DNA of 64,000 nt from Bidens hawaiensis (GCA_021521415.1 JAIQDT010009227.1:17600-81599), one strand, 5' to 3'. Positions 1-11,869 are shown, counted from the first letter of the stretch. The notes: generated from the letters alone by a model not told the origin. Numbers and translations are program-made.

Positions 1-270
1 TCCCGGTCTTCTTTTTATTATACATAATCAGAATTAGCAAAATTCTTAAAATGGGTGGGTCAGGTAATATATCAAAACAGATTTGGGTTTAACTGGGTAC
101 ACGAACAATGGTGCACCCCAACAAACTTTCTTTCTTTAAATGTAAGTAATTATCTTGATGCATCCATAAAATGATGTTTGAGGCATAAGAAATATATGTA
201 TATAAAGCAAGAGCCAGAATTTAGAGTTTTAACTGGATGTTTTTCTTGTATATATTTTTAATGAAAAGTG
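1..270. other. AT-rich flank, no gene seen
   Basis: I see no convincing ORF, repeat end or RNA gene here. The left end of the G0 LTR must lie in or just after this stretch (roughly 230-300), but the partner LTR is absent, so the exact TG start cannot be fixed. Confidence 0.4.
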
Positions 271-579
271 TTTTTATAGAGGTAGGGTATCGAAAAGACC
301 CAAATACCCTTAAGTACCATCCGTGGGTCAGAGAGACTCTCCTCATATGCCACCCGCGGGACAAACGGATCACCTGCATGACTCGATAAAGGAAGAACAA
401 TGATACGTTCTAGAGACTATATGCGGAAGCATCCAGGCACCCTCAGAAGTCATCCTCAGGGTAGTATCCCCACCCGCTAGGATGAGCAGAAGGCAATGTC
501 ATAGGACAGCTAAAACTAACTTAATACCTTCCAGAAGATTTACCAAGATCCTTTCTTGGAGAATACGTGACCCATCAAC

Positions 580-765
580 CAGTGAATGGAGGACAGCTGG
601 CCATGTTGTTATAATCGTGCACATGGCCAGAGTTATCTTGTCCTATCATAGAGAGACACGTGTCCAGGTTGTTATAACCACGCATATGGGACGTATAGCT
701 CAACCTATCATATGAGGGCACGTGTCCAGACGGTTACGAGGGTATCTTCTAGAATGGGACAGCTG
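580..765 (+). repeat. Tandem ~62-bp repeats with G-box cores in the G0 U3
   Basis: About three diverged units of roughly 62 bp follow one another. Two carry a perfect CACGTG G-box (657-662 and 719-724, 62 bp apart) inside ACACGTGTCC or GCACGTGTCC. A third unit to the left has GTGCAC at the matching place. The units lie just upstream of the TATA box, so they look like promoter elements (inference). Confidence 0.6.
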
Positions 766-793
766 GACTAATGACATTCCCACACTCTTCTGC

Positions 794-801
794 TATAAAT
801 A
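794..801 (+). promoter_or_regulatory. TATA box of the G0 LTR
   Basis: TATAAATA lies about 70 bp downstream of the G-box repeats and about 290 bp before the LTR end, a normal place for the LTR promoter. Confidence 0.6.
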
Positions 802-1086
802 CCATCACAATCTGCATGAGGTATTCATTCACTCCCAACTATCTACTCTATATACTTAAGTAATTTCTCTCTATCAGAACTGTACTTATTCTCACGCCGG
901 AGGGTGGTTACGGGAAGACCCCCCTCTTGTCCTTCCCGTAATGAGTTCAAGGTGTCTGTTTTGCAGGTTTCTATCATTGGACTTTGGGAGATTGAGCTCA
1001 TATAGTTGTTGGTTGTTGTTTTATCCTACCTTGTGGACTCATTGGATCTAGGACCAGTTAAGGGGAGTATATCCGCGTTTCTTCAT

Positions 1087-1098
1087 TGGCGCCATCCA
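1087..1098 (+). promoter_or_regulatory. Primer binding site of G0
   Basis: TGGCGCCATCCA begins one base after the LTR terminal CA. The first seven bases match the TGGCGCC start of the primer site common in Tat/Athila gypsy elements; the later bases diverge. Confidence 0.6.
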
Positions 1099-1148
1099 TA
1101 CTTGTGTTAGAACTGTGATAATATTTTGTTTCTGTTGGTTCGTACGAT

Positions 1149-2806
1149 ATGAGTCAATTTCTTGAAGGGCCGATGGGAACTCCTGCACCTGTCGTGCGTA
1201 CTACTAATGTTGAAGTACCTGAAGGTCCTACTCCAGGTGACTTCGGACGTGTTACAGCACCAGGAGGTCCTACTCCGGGTGACTTAGGACGTATCATGGT
1301 GGAAACTCGCCGGACTCGTACATAATAAGGGCTGGAGGACGGTTCCGACAATTCTGAGCCGGTGAGATCCCATCGTCAGAATTCCAGACCTAGGAGACTC
1401 TTATCTCCTGAGGAATGGTATCATCTCCAGCTGGAAACTGTCACAGCTGAATACGAGCGCATGGTTCGTGAAGAGCGACTGCATGTTCGTCCTTTAACTT
1501 ATGATGAATCTCCCAGGAGATATCCTTCTCCTCCTACAACGGCGAGGAGGAGTCAGATCCGTCATAGCCTTCAGACGGAGAGAGATCCTAGAGAAGAATG
1601 GAGAAGGTGTGACCGTCCTCGTATGGTCATGCGTGTGCCCTCCTACTTTGACGAGTATGACAGTTATGATTCAACATATCATCCAGGAGAGTTCAATTAT
1701 TATAGCAGTGATAGAAGACTTCATGTGCAAGAAGGAACTAGTCGTCCGCAGACGATAGTTCATCTGGCTGAATACCATAGTGATGCTGAATAAGACTTCA
1801 CTAAGCCATATCGTCCTGCAGCCTTTGCTGAAAAGTCAAAGTTGATTGCGCGTATTGCAACAGCCCCATTCCCGTTCAATGCAAAAATTCCAACATCCGT
1901 CGGAATATACAACAGTATGATTGATCCTAGCGATCATTTGTTGAACTTTGTGGCTGTAGGAGGAATCATCGGTTGGACTCTTCCTTACTAGTGCCACATG
2001 TTCTCTTTGACATTCATCGGGGCTACACGTGAATGGTTTGAGAAGTTGTCAGACGGGCAAATCAAAAGTTGGGACAACTTTGTTGCTAAATTCTCCCAAC
2101 ACTTCAGTCAGCAGAAAAACACACACGTGATCCGTCTGAGATATTGGACCTGGTTAGACGAAATAATGAATCTACTGAAGACTTCATTACTCGTTTTAAC
2201 ATCGAGAGTCTCAACATTGGCAGAATAAGTGAAGACCTGTTGCGGGGAGCCTTCCGCAAAAATGTAAAGAGTAATGAATTTATTCGTACTTTAACTGGCA
2301 GGGATGGAATGCCCACGTCTTGGGATGAGATAATGTCCGCGGCGAAGTTGTTCGCACAGACCGAAAAGACTTTGGCTACTGATAGTCAGAAACAACTCCC
2401 AAAAGTGGAATTTCAAACTCCGCGGCCAAACATACGGGCTAAAGGGACAATTTGGTCAAGGCTCCAGCCTTCCGCGGAAACATCAAAGCCATTTGATGCC
2501 AGATCATTGATCGGAAAGAAGAACAAGGCATATTCTTCAGCACGAGTCTCTAACAATTGGACTCCACTGTCGAAAACTCCCTCAGAGATTCTTACCACAC
2601 AGAACGTGATTTTCATGAAACCGCAACCACTCACGAGGAGATCATTCCTCAATTGTAAAAAGCACTGTTCGTTTCATGATGACATAGGGTATAACACGAA
2701 TGAGTGTATAGCCTTAAAAAGTGAGATTAAAGCGGCAGTAAAATCAGGAAAACTTGGACACTTAGTAAAAAATGCAAGACCAGGGAATGGTAATGCTCCC
2801 GCGTGA
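1149..2806 (+). pseudogene. gag: Degenerate gag of Tat-like gypsy element G0
   Basis: Reading begins at ATG 1149 with a Pro/Gly-rich leader holding two copies of a GGPTPGD-like repeat, then meets TAATAA at 1323-1328. The frame resumes near 1362, meets TAA after residue 143, and continues as a typical Tat gag capsid (a DHLLNF segment, then GATREWFEKLSDG, then a FITRFN segment). A frameshift separates the 1998-2228 and 2144-2806 parts. A Cys/His knuckle (CKKHCSFHDDIGYNTNEC) lies near the C terminus. Gag would form the virus-like particle. Several stops and frameshifts make this copy non-functional. Confidence 0.75.
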
Positions 2807-4292
2807 GATAGCCAAGGCCCGCCCAAGAAGCAAGTTAAAGACCTGAATGTTCGCATGATACAATGCGGACACAAAGTGGGAGGAAAGAGGAGAGAATTTG
2901 TTGAAGATGAGTGGAAAAGTGAGCCTGTAATTTTTCCACGAGTTAAAGGAGGCCCCTGCAATAAGAATCCGTTGATAATCACTTCCCTCATTGGCCATTA
3001 TCATTCGCATTATGTTTTATTTGATACCGGCAGTACGTCAGACATAATGTACGAACAGTGCATTTAGCAGCTCGATGAAGAAGATAAGGTTAGGTTGAAA
3101 CCTATTCATGCGCCTGTATCTGGATTTGGGGGTGAAGTGATGCACCCGCGAGGGGTAATTTCTTTCCAGTCACACTCAGTGACGGAAAGCATTCAAGAAG
3201 TGAAGATGTTGAGTTTTTAATTTTACCTGCAAAGTCGAAGCATGATATTATCTTGGGGTGTGAGGAAATTGGTGATTTACATTCTCACCCCTCTACAGCT
3301 CATGGTGCAGTAAAGGTCCCGACCCGCACAAGCATAGAAATCATCCACATTAACCGACATTGCTTTGCAACAGACAGTTCCAAACCATGTAAAATACCGA
3401 AACAGGCAGAACGATCTGAGCCTGAAAAGTGGATGTTGAACAACGAGTTTACAGATCAAACGATTGTGATTGGACCTGCTATCTCTGAGATAGTAAGGAC
3501 ATTCTTGAAGCAGATATTGATCAAGAACATGAATATTTTCGCTTGGAGACCTTCTGATATGACCGGTGTTCCACGGAGTATTGCGGAACATAAATTGAGG
3601 GTGGATTCAGCATTCACGCCAATCATTCAGAAGAAGCGGAAGATGGGTCCAGAACAAACAAAAGCTATGAATGAGCAAGTACAAGATCTTCTTCATGCTG
3701 GCATCATTCATGAAATCAAGTATCAAACCTGGGTAGCCAATCCGGTCATCGTTCCAAAAAGTAATGGGACGTGGCGGATGTGTATAGACTTCAAAGATCT
3801 CAACAAGGCATGTCCAAAAGATTGTTATCCTTTGCCTGAAATTGACCTCAAAGTTGACGTTGTAGCTCTGTTCAAGTTTAAATGATTCCTCGATGCCTAT
3901 AAAGGCTATCATCAGATCCGCATGGAGGAAAGGGATGAGGACAAGACAGCATTTCGAACAGACCAAGGCACATTTTGTTATAAAATGATACCCTTTGGGC
4001 TGAAAAACGCGGGTGCTACATATCAACGATTGATGGACCAGGCTTTTAAGAACCAAATTGGTCGGAACTTGGAGGTCTATATGGACGATCTGGTGATCAA
4101 AAGCGTTGAGGAAGATCAAATGTTAAGAGACATAGAAAAAAAACATTTGATACTTTGAGAAGTATCAATATGAAGTTGAACCCGAGTAAGTGTTCTTTTG
4201 GGATGGAAGAAGGGAATTTTTTGGGCGTCATCGTAACTGGTGCGGGTTTCAAGGCTAACCCAGATAAGGTCCAAGCAGTAGCCTGCAAGCCC
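2807..4292 (+). pseudogene. pol: Degenerate protease-RT of G0, truncated
   Basis: A retropepsin motif (LFDTGSTSD, around 3023) is followed by a TAG at 3065-3067. The RT covers 3253-4292 and includes CIDFKDLNKACPKD and the catalytic YMDD (4078-4089), both intact. Lesions are a TGA before FLDAYKGYHQ (near 3885) and a frameshift in an eight-A run near 4145 just after the YMDD region. RT is cut off at 4292, where the TGTTAG end of the C1 LTR begins, so RNase H and integrase are missing from this window. The tail 4160-4292 still reads as RT (NPSKCSFGMEEG) in a shifted frame. The lineage call rests on these motifs. Confidence 0.8.
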
Positions 4293-4706
4293 TGTTAGTA
4301 CACGGTTTTGTGTCTCGAGTCTTCATAATTATCGTTTTGTATTTATCGTTTAATTTAATGTAAAAGATATTATTAATTAAGCTAGTTCGTTAGAGGTTCA
4401 GTCTAGTTCGTTAAGGATGTTTAATGTGACTTTCGTCAAATTCAGGCCTCGATTTGTCTTCGTGTTGTAAACTTTTATTATGTAAACCCGACTCAACATT
4501 TTTGTTTCCTTCTTTAATTATTATATAATGTTATTATATACCTCGATCTTCAATAAATCGATGTTTCGTCATATTATAGTGTTGTTAAGAAAAACATAAG
4601 GGGTTCAAACTAATTTTTGTAAAGTTGTTATAAGCTTTTAGAACCTTTAAACTCATTTTAAAGTTTGATTGAAACTTGAGGGGCTGTTTCGAAAATAGAT
4701 GATACA

Positions 4707-4735
4707 TATATAAGCAAAACAAAACCTAACCCTAA
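4707..4735 (+). promoter_or_regulatory. TATA box plus telobox-like motif of S1
   Basis: TATATAAG at 4707-4714 is followed about 14 bp later by AACCCTAA at 4728-4735, a telobox-type element near the expected transcription start. S2 has the same pair in the same order. Confidence 0.5.
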
Positions 4736-4967
4736 CATAAACATCATCCAGCCACCCCCATCTCCTTCACCCATTTCCGGCGCCGATTTCCGGCCGTCGC
4801 CATCCCTGCTGGCCACCATCTCCGACGCACCACCACCTCCGGCGAGCCCTAACACACACACACATATAACCACAGCCGCCTCTCCTTCCCTCCCTCGCGT
4901 TCCGGCATCCCTTCCCCCCCCGGCTCGTTTTTCCGGTGACCGGAAGGCCGGCCACCGGTGTATCGGG

Positions 4968-4968
<1 letters not shown>

Positions 4969-5003
<35 letters not shown>

Positions 5004-5045
5004 TCTCTTTCTCGTCATCTCTCTCCGTCTCTCTTCTCTTTCTCT
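4969..5045 (+). repeat. CT-rich microsatellite in S1
   Basis: A (CT)n tract with a few interruptions lies in the leader-like part of the S1 LTR. It produces Ser/Leu repeat ORFs that I do not regard as coding. Confidence 0.9.
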
Positions 5046-5439
5046 CTGCTGTCGTTTTCCGCCGCACCTCAGGTGGCCGGAATCGGCCTTGGCGACTGCT
5101 ATTGCTTCGTCTCCAACGGGTCCTGGCTCAGTTTCTTCTCAGTATAGAGCCACGACCATATGGACGGTTAATAGGTAAATTATTTTCGGCGTTGGTGTTA
5201 TCGGTTTTCGCTTATCATTCTTTTTCAGATCCAAGTTGTTAATAATAAATTTGTTTATTGGTTATATTGTTGAAACGGTTGGACGGGTATGAAGTTGGTT
5301 TGAATTGGAGAGAGGTTAAACACCCGGGTAATGGATACATAAATTTAATTATGGGTTTAATTAACAATCGTTATTTTGATTCGGTTGATTTGTACGTTAG
5401 TTAATAAACGAGAGGTCTCGGGTTCGGATCTCATCCTAA

Positions 5440-6010
5440 GATCGGTTTTGGTTCTTATTATACTTAATAAATTTATTATTACTGTTAGTATTAACATCAA
5501 TACATAAAGATTTTTATTAGTATTATTACATTTAACTTACTATTATATTTGTTTATTATTAATATTATTATTGTTATTATTATTATTATCATCATTATTA
5601 TAAATATTAAAGTTGTTATAAATATTATTAAAGGTCATATTATTATTAGCTATTAAAATCATATTTTATCATTAATTACTAGAAATAATATTAATATAGT
5701 TATTTTGTGAACTCGTTTAGAAATCGAACCAACATCGAGTATGGTATCATTATTTACTATCAATATTATTTATTATTATTATTATTATTTTATCAACAAC
5801 GCTTTAATTAATACTTGGATCTTTATTCTTTAACTATTATTATTAGCATTATACTATATTAGTATTATTAATAATAATAATTATTGTTATTATTATTGTC
5901 ATCTTTATCTTATATATATATATATATAACATATCTTTTTAGAATTATTATCATTACTATCATTATCATTGATAATATTATTATAAGCTTTATTATCAAT
6001 TTATTCTTAT
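5440..6010. repeat. AT-rich TTA-repeat region in S1
   Basis: The stretch is dominated by (TTA)n/(ATT)n runs and a short (TA)n near 5915-5930. I see no coding potential. Confidence 0.7.
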
Positions 6011-7389
6011 AAAAAAAACCCGTCTCGTTTCTATTTAATATTGGTTTAGTTATTTAAAAGTCCAAATAAAATAATATTATTTTTATTTTAATTATCAAGT
6101 AAGTACGAGTCCCTAATCGTTAACAAACTAACCGGTAACCCGATTAACAACCAAACCTTCCCGTTCAATGTTTCAAATGTAGTTTCAACTAAAGTTCAAG
6201 TTCATTAATATATTATTTATTCGTATTCATTTAGCTTTGAAGTCGGATTCATTCGTTTCGTTCGCAAGATTTCTATATTTCGATCATTTACTATTTCTCG
6301 ATTCGAGGTGAGTACATTTCATCCCCCGTTTTCCCTTTTATGTTTTGGGGGTAACATGCATACTTATTCAAAACAAGAATGATTTATTATACACTTTTCT
6401 CAAACCACAAACTTTAGGGTATATGATACTTGGAATACTTGCACTTTTGTGTGTTATATGCCTCATATGCTTTACGTGCACGAGTGTTTATTTTTATGTT
6501 GTTTTTGAGCCTCATTAAGTATGATCATACGCTCCCCTAACTACTTAGCCTTGTGCTAGTAGAATAGGGCCTCATTATCCGAGTATGTCGGTTGTTACCG
6601 AATAGAAAGGATCCTCATTACATATGTTTTTATATACCACGATTGATGCTTTTATTCATAGTCTCATATACGTTTGTGGATTTCGCTCATATTATATATA
6701 CTCAAAATATGAAATTGCTCACCAACATACGTGTTGACAAAATATTATTTTATGCATTGTTACAGGTTTGACTTTTATCGACTTGAGGAATTGACGAAAA
6801 ACGTTACCAAGACTATTAGGATATTAGTAAAACGAACAATATATTTGTTTACTTGTGTTCAATTTGTTTGTATGACCAAGATGTGTTGTTTATTGATTTG
6901 TGAAATAAATGAATTGATTAAATATTGTCACTTTAATAGTTTCTTGTGTTTTGGGCAATCGGTTGCACCCCGGCATGTTCCGCCTTTGGTCGGGTGTGAC
7001 ATTTAACGAACTAGATCATAAGTTAAGTTATCTCCTGATTCGTTAAGGATGTTTAACGAATCAGGGGGTGTTTCATTATATTTGTTTATTTAATGTATTG
7101 TAACGAAGTGGGAGGCTAGTTCGTTACGGAATGTGTAACGAACTAGACCCATCTTCCTATGTATATAGGTTCATCCTCTGCATAACTTAAGTTTTGAGAA
7201 TTAAAGTATTGAATCTATGTCCAGATTTCTTCTCACTCAAGCTTCACATAATTAATCTATTCTATATAATATAAACACATATATACAATTAATACTAATA
7301 TATATAACGCATAATCTATAAGAGCAACAATGAACTAGATCCATTATTGTTATTTAAGCCTTAGATCTGAGATCTGAGGGTTTCTCAAG

Positions 7390-7401
7390 TGGTATCAGAG
7401 C
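7390..7401 (+). promoter_or_regulatory. Primer binding site of C1
   Basis: TGGTATCAGAGC, complementary to the 3' end of plant initiator tRNA-Met, lies two bases after the LTR end. This is the usual copia site and fixes the LTR boundary and strand. Confidence 0.9.
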
Positions 7402-8502
7402 TTTCGAGGATTCGATTGCTCTTGAATTGTATGTTAATTAAAGACTGATAAAGTTTTTAGTAGTGTTTGGTTTTCGGTTTGAGTTTGATCAGATTTAGTG
7501 TGAATTTGATTGAATATGGATTGAATTGGATTGGATTTGTGATTGGTAAGGTATTTGGAAGGATGGGTGATTTGGAATTGGAAATTGGATTGGTTTGTAG
7601 TGTTATTGGTTTGAATCTGGATTTGGCCGAAACAGAGGTTTTTGTTTTGGTTAAATTGGTTTTGCGCTAAGGTTAATTGGTTACGGAATGGACTGATTTG
7701 GTTTCGTGTTGTGATTCCGAGTGTTTCAATAGTTTATTTGGACTATTTGGTGAAGTTACGAGTGAGGATTACGGATTTGTGACTTGTTTGAGTGTTCATA
7801 CTTTTTTTGGAAATCTGGAAATGTATGATGAAGGTTTGTAGATTTGAAGATCTTCATCTGATTGTTGAAGATTCGTTAAAATCTCAGTTAGTTCGTTAGT
7901 TTAATTCTCTAATCAAGTTCCAATTCGTTACATATTCTCATTTGTGTCTTCTAATTCGTGAGACACGTGTCCACTTCGTTAACTTTAATTGTAACAAACT
8001 TTTGCCACGTGGCAATAGTTGTTAGAGTTTGTTATAACCGTTATAACAACCTGATTCATTATAGTTGATTCGTTATCAACTGTAGCAAGTTCGTTATCTT
8101 AATTCGTTAAGTTGAGTTTGTGATTCGTTAAGCTTGACTTATTGATTCGTTAAGGTAACTCAGCAATTCATTACTTTGATTCGCTAAGATTTCACTTGTT
8201 TGATTCGTTACTTGATTCGTTAAGAGAACCACCTGATTCGTTAACCTATTTCGTCAACCTAATTCGTTACTTTGACTTAATTCGTTAACCCAGTTCGTTA
8301 TAATCTATTTCGTGTGACAATGTTCCAGATTCGTTAAAACTATTCCCGATTTGTTATAGACTCAGTTGATTCGTTACTGTCAACTGGTTATCTTAATTCG
8401 TTTCGAATACTGTTCACAATTCGTTAGAGTTACTGTTCCTTGTTCGTTTAAGATATATTCAAATTCAACCCTTGAATTTTGATTGTCTTTTCATTTTTCA
8501 AA
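7402..8502 (+). repeat. C1 untranslated leader with TTCGTTA motif array
   Basis: This stretch has no gene; a Leu/Gly-rich reading frame at 7467-7670 is not credible coding. From about 7866 to 8440 roughly twenty exact TTCGTTA motifs occur, mostly preceded by GA, AA or AG and often followed by AG or AC, with several one-base variants. They are irregularly spaced (about 10-50 bp). The same motif occurs in the C1 LTR. Confidence 0.75.
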
Positions 8503-10187
8503 ATGGCTGGTATGTATGCTTTAGCTTCCCAAAATATGTTAATGCAACAAATGTTGCAACTGGACACCGAGATCGGTTCACATTCAAAATGTCCACGTTT
8601 AATGAAATTTAGCAATTTTGCTAAGTGGGAACCTCGTTTCCGTGCTCATCTAGGGTCGGTTCATCCTAATTGTTCGTATTGCTTGGATGAGGTATATACC
8701 GTTCCGATGATTGGAGATGAGACTATCGGATTTACACCCAAGGCCATCTCTCAATACTCTTAAGAAGAAAAGAAAGCGTTAGAGATTGAAACAAAAGCCT
8801 ACTCTACTCTTACAATAGCTTTACCCGAAAACATCTTTCACCAAGTTGGTAGTATAAATATTTGTGCTTCGTTATTCCAACACATTCGTATGAGGAGTAT
8901 GGGTAACACCGCTGAATGCAAGAAGGTCATGCTAAAGTTTCAATTTAGAAAATTTAATTTACTGAAGGGTGAGACTGTCGAGGAGATGACAACAAGGTTT
9001 AATCATCTGATAGCCGAAATGGACAAAATGAAGTTGGAACCTACTGAGATTGATAAGATTGATACACTCAAGAGTGCACTACCGAGTTCTTATTCCACAT
9101 TTTAATGGTATTGAAGGAAAACAACTACTTCAGTTTTGAAGATCTGACTGCAACTGAGTTCATACAAAAAATCAAAGCTCGTGAATATGACCTTCGATGT
9201 CAGAAGTCTTCTAAGGATAGTCAAGATCCGACATTTTATGGTGGAAGTATGCCTTTGAGTTCGAAAATCTCGCTAATCACTGCATTTCTTACACAAAATG
9301 CAAGTGAGAATGCGACAACTATTTATAGTGATCCAAGAGCATGTTTCTATTCTCCTGGAAGTTCTGGGTCACCTGGTGCTTCTGGTTCATCTAGTGGATC
9401 TGGAAATTCATCCTCTGCAATTCCATTCTCATCTTCATCGAATGTAAACATGAAGGAAGCTGAACAAAACTTTGCTTTCTTGTCTGCATTCATGACCTCA
9501 TATGAAAATCTGGTAAGTAGTAAGATTGCTACTAGTGATTTGGCTGATGAAGATTACGATCAAATTGATCCGGATGAGTTAGAGCTTATGGATCTGAAAT
9601 GGAACATGGCGATGATTGTTTCAAAGGTTAAAAGGTTTATGCAACGAACCAACAAAGATCTTCCTGCTTTAAACAAGAAGGTTGGATTCGATAAACTAAA
9701 GGTTAAATGTTATAATTGCCAAGAGTTAGGCCATTTTTCAAAGGAGTGTGATAAGCCGAAGAAGGAATATACTGATCCTAGAAATCAAGATCGAAGTTCA
9801 TCGAGTAAGAATGGGAATGATGATGTTAAGACTTCTGGAACCACATCTTCTTCTTCTGGGTCACAAGCTATGCTGACTAACTTGGATGGAACTGACTTGT
9901 CCCAAAGACTCTTGTGCAATAATAATCAAGCCAATTTGGTTATGTTCAAGGCAAATGAAGTTTTTCAAGATGCAAGCAGGATTGATACGTCTTCTGATAA
10001 CGATACTGAATCGGATTCTGATGATTCATGTGACAAGTTTCCAACCACTTTTGCTTGCATGGCCAAGATAAATGAGGTTAGTTCTTCTGTTCCTATCTCT
10101 ACTAATGTGTTTGCTAAAATGGCTTGTGTTGAATGTGAGAAAAATAAACCTAAGTTAGAGTATTTGAAAATCACAATGATTGTTTAG
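8503..10187 (+). pseudogene. gag: Gag of SIRE-type element C1, broken
   Basis: The likely start is ATG 8503 (AAAATGGCTGG context), giving MAGMYALASQNML. The capsid region aligns by eye with the C2 gag (KWEPRF against AWKDRF; IALPENIFHQ against MALPQEILHT). It is interrupted by TAA at 8761 and by TAA plus a frameshift at 9103-9105. The third segment (9105-10187) carries a Ser/Gly-rich linker, the conserved MDLKWNMAMI block, and a CCHC zinc knuckle CYNCQELGHFSKEC at 9708-9749. Its end at 10187 comes from a further frameshift, since the next frame reads on into a coiled coil. The product would package element RNA; this copy is dead. Confidence 0.82.
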
Positions 10188-11458
10188 TGAGAGAAATTAC
10201 TTCACTAAAAGATACTTATCGACAATCTTTAGAATCTCAAATGAGATCTAGAGAAAAGATTGAAGCATTGTCAACAAGTAATCATGATCACAAAGCTGAG
10301 TTATCTGTTAAAATGACTATCAACGATCAAAAGTTTCAGAAATTTTGAAACATCGTTCGAAGATAATCGAGCTTGAGAATGAGATTCTTGAGTTGAAGAA
10401 CAAGTTGGGCAAGTTTAGAAACTCTTCCTTTTTGCTAAATGAAATAATCAAAGTATCTGGTAAACAAAAATATTCGAAACGAAAGGGTATAGGTTTTGTT
10501 GAAATACCACCACCTTTTCAAAACGATTATAAAGCAAATCCTTTTGCAAGGAAAGAAGAAGAATTGCTTGTGAAGGAACCTGTTGTTTCTGACAAAACTA
10601 AACAAGTTAAATCTGAAAAAGTCAATGCCCAACCACCAACTCAAAAACATCATGTCGAAAGCAACAAAGTATTTGTAGAAAATTTTGAGAAGGTGATCAT
10701 TGAGGATGTGTTTGAACATGAGGTTATACACAAAAACCAGAACATTCCAAGTTCTAATCACATTCTATGTGAACCTCATGAATTTAAGGAGGCTGTATAT
10801 GGTTCACATACATCTCAAGTGAAAAAGGAAGAACAAGTTAAGATAATACCAGCGAAGGCTAAGAAATCAGAAAAAACCCAAAGTTTCCGATGCGGATTTG
10901 ATGTGCTTTATCAATCCTACTGTTTCTAAGCCATCAACTGGTCGTTTGTTTAAGTTGAAAGGAATAGACACGATGTTCACTGAGAAAGACATTCCGATTA
11001 GCATTATCAAACCTGAACTGATCGAAAGTGTCTTTCACAATGAAACTTCCAAGATACAAGATCTTGAATGTCAATATGCTTGTGCCAAAACATCAAACAC
11101 ATTAGACCCATTGATTAAATCTAAGCAATTGTTAAAAACTGCTAAAAAGGTTCATTTTGTGAAATCAACTGGAACTGACACATTTCAAAGCTTTTCCAAT
11201 TGTTCTAATCTTGACTTCTATATGAAAAAGAAGTCTGTGTCGTCTGATGGTTTGGCCAAGAGTTTTACTAAGAATGTGAGTCATCAACCTTCTGTGGAAT
11301 ATGTTTTGTACCAAATCTCAACATGATCGTGTGGACATGAGAAGTTATTTTCTGTGTGGACAACAAGGTCATGTGGTGAGAAACTATGGACAGAAGAAAT
11401 CTCAGAATCTTCATCCGTTTGTTAAGGACCAATCGAAACCGGTTCCTGTGATAAAGGA
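10188..11458 (+). pseudogene. C1 gag C-terminal coiled coil and second zinc knuckle
   Basis: A Lys/Glu/Leu-rich coiled coil (around 10195-10430) leads into FRNSSFLLNEII and GIGFVEIPPPF, a block also present in C2 (FRNSSAMLDHIV, GIGFSEVPPPY). Near 11350 FLCGQQGHVVRNYG resembles a CCHC knuckle whose first and last Cys are replaced by Tyr; the C2 counterpart is intact. Frames change at about 10340, 10900 and 11320. The coding is cut at 11458 by insertion of C2 and resumes at 23895. Confidence 0.72.
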
Positions 11459-11869
11459 TGTAGGTTCCCAGCCGGATCTACACGGAAGTATCTCGTACTA
11501 CGTAGGTGCGGAATCCCTTCGTAAGACGATACGAGCGTAGGATGTAAACTATGTTAATACCGAACACGAACACACGTTACAATACCCAAAAGACACGTTG
11601 TATTGCAACCCTTCAACACGTGATGTTCAATCACAATTACACGTTCTCGAATCACTCCTCAATACAACCCGTAACATATGTATATATATGTTACGACAAC
11701 TTCGCCTAACAGACTAGGCGAAGTTGTCAATAACTTCGCTTGTCCACAAGTTCGCTTATATAAGGCGAACTTGTGAGACAACCTATCTAAATCAAACCAA
11801 AACATACTAACACGATTACAGACACAAACATAACACAAGATACTGAACTACTGACATCATGTACCAACA
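11459..11869 (-). repeat. 3' LTR of C2
   Basis: Runs from TGTAGGTTCCC to TACCAACA, matching 23479-23889 at 401 of 411 positions by eye. It contains the AACTTCGCCT/AGGCGAAGTT motif as an inverted pair at about 11697-11730 and further copies to about 11790. Confidence 0.95.

Larger units (their letters stand above)
270..1085 (+). mobile_element. 5' LTR of Tat-like gypsy element G0
   Basis: The right end is well placed: the sequence ends in TTCTTCA and is followed after one base by TGGCGCCATCC, a tRNA-type primer binding site seen in Tat/Athila gypsy elements. Inside lie about three diverged 62-bp repeats with CACGTG cores and a TATAAATA box, as expected for a U3 promoter. The left boundary is approximate because no 3' LTR is present in the window. 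Confidence 0.6.
4425..7001 (+). mobile_element. Solo LTR S1 (gypsy-type, 2577 bp)
   Basis: It starts TGTGACTTTCGTC, ends GGGTGTGACA, and is flanked by a perfect 5-bp duplication TTTAA (4420-4424 and 7002-7006). No gag-pol or second LTR is present, so it is a solo LTR left by recombination. It has a TATA box (4707-4714), a GC-rich transcribed-leader-like part with a CT microsatellite, then an AT-rich stretch rich in TTA repeats (about 5440-6010). Its start matches the sense start of S2 (TGTGACACTCGTCAATTTCAGG), so S1 and S2 are one family in opposite orientations. The small ORFs inside are low complexity and not real genes. Confidence 0.88.
4293..7387 (+). mobile_element. 5' LTR of SIRE-type copia element C1, split by solo LTR S1
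   Basis: The LTR starts TGTTAGTACACGG at the point where the G0 RT stops, and ends in CTCA two bases before a TGGTATCAGAGC primer site. Removing S1 and one target-site copy leaves an LTR of about 513 bp. Both halves contain the family motif TTCGTTA or its complement TAACGAA. The matching 3' LTR is not in the window because C1 is truncated on the right. The 5 bp before the LTR are AGCCC, the presumed target site. Confidence 0.8.

Noticed and set aside
3607..4119. Minus-strand 170-codon ORF opposite G0 RT
   Set aside because: It is a shadow of the RT frame on the + strand, which has clear RT motifs.
4767..5242. Ser/Leu-rich and Arg/Glu-rich ORFs on both strands
   Set aside because: They are translations of a CT/GA microsatellite inside the S1 LTR.
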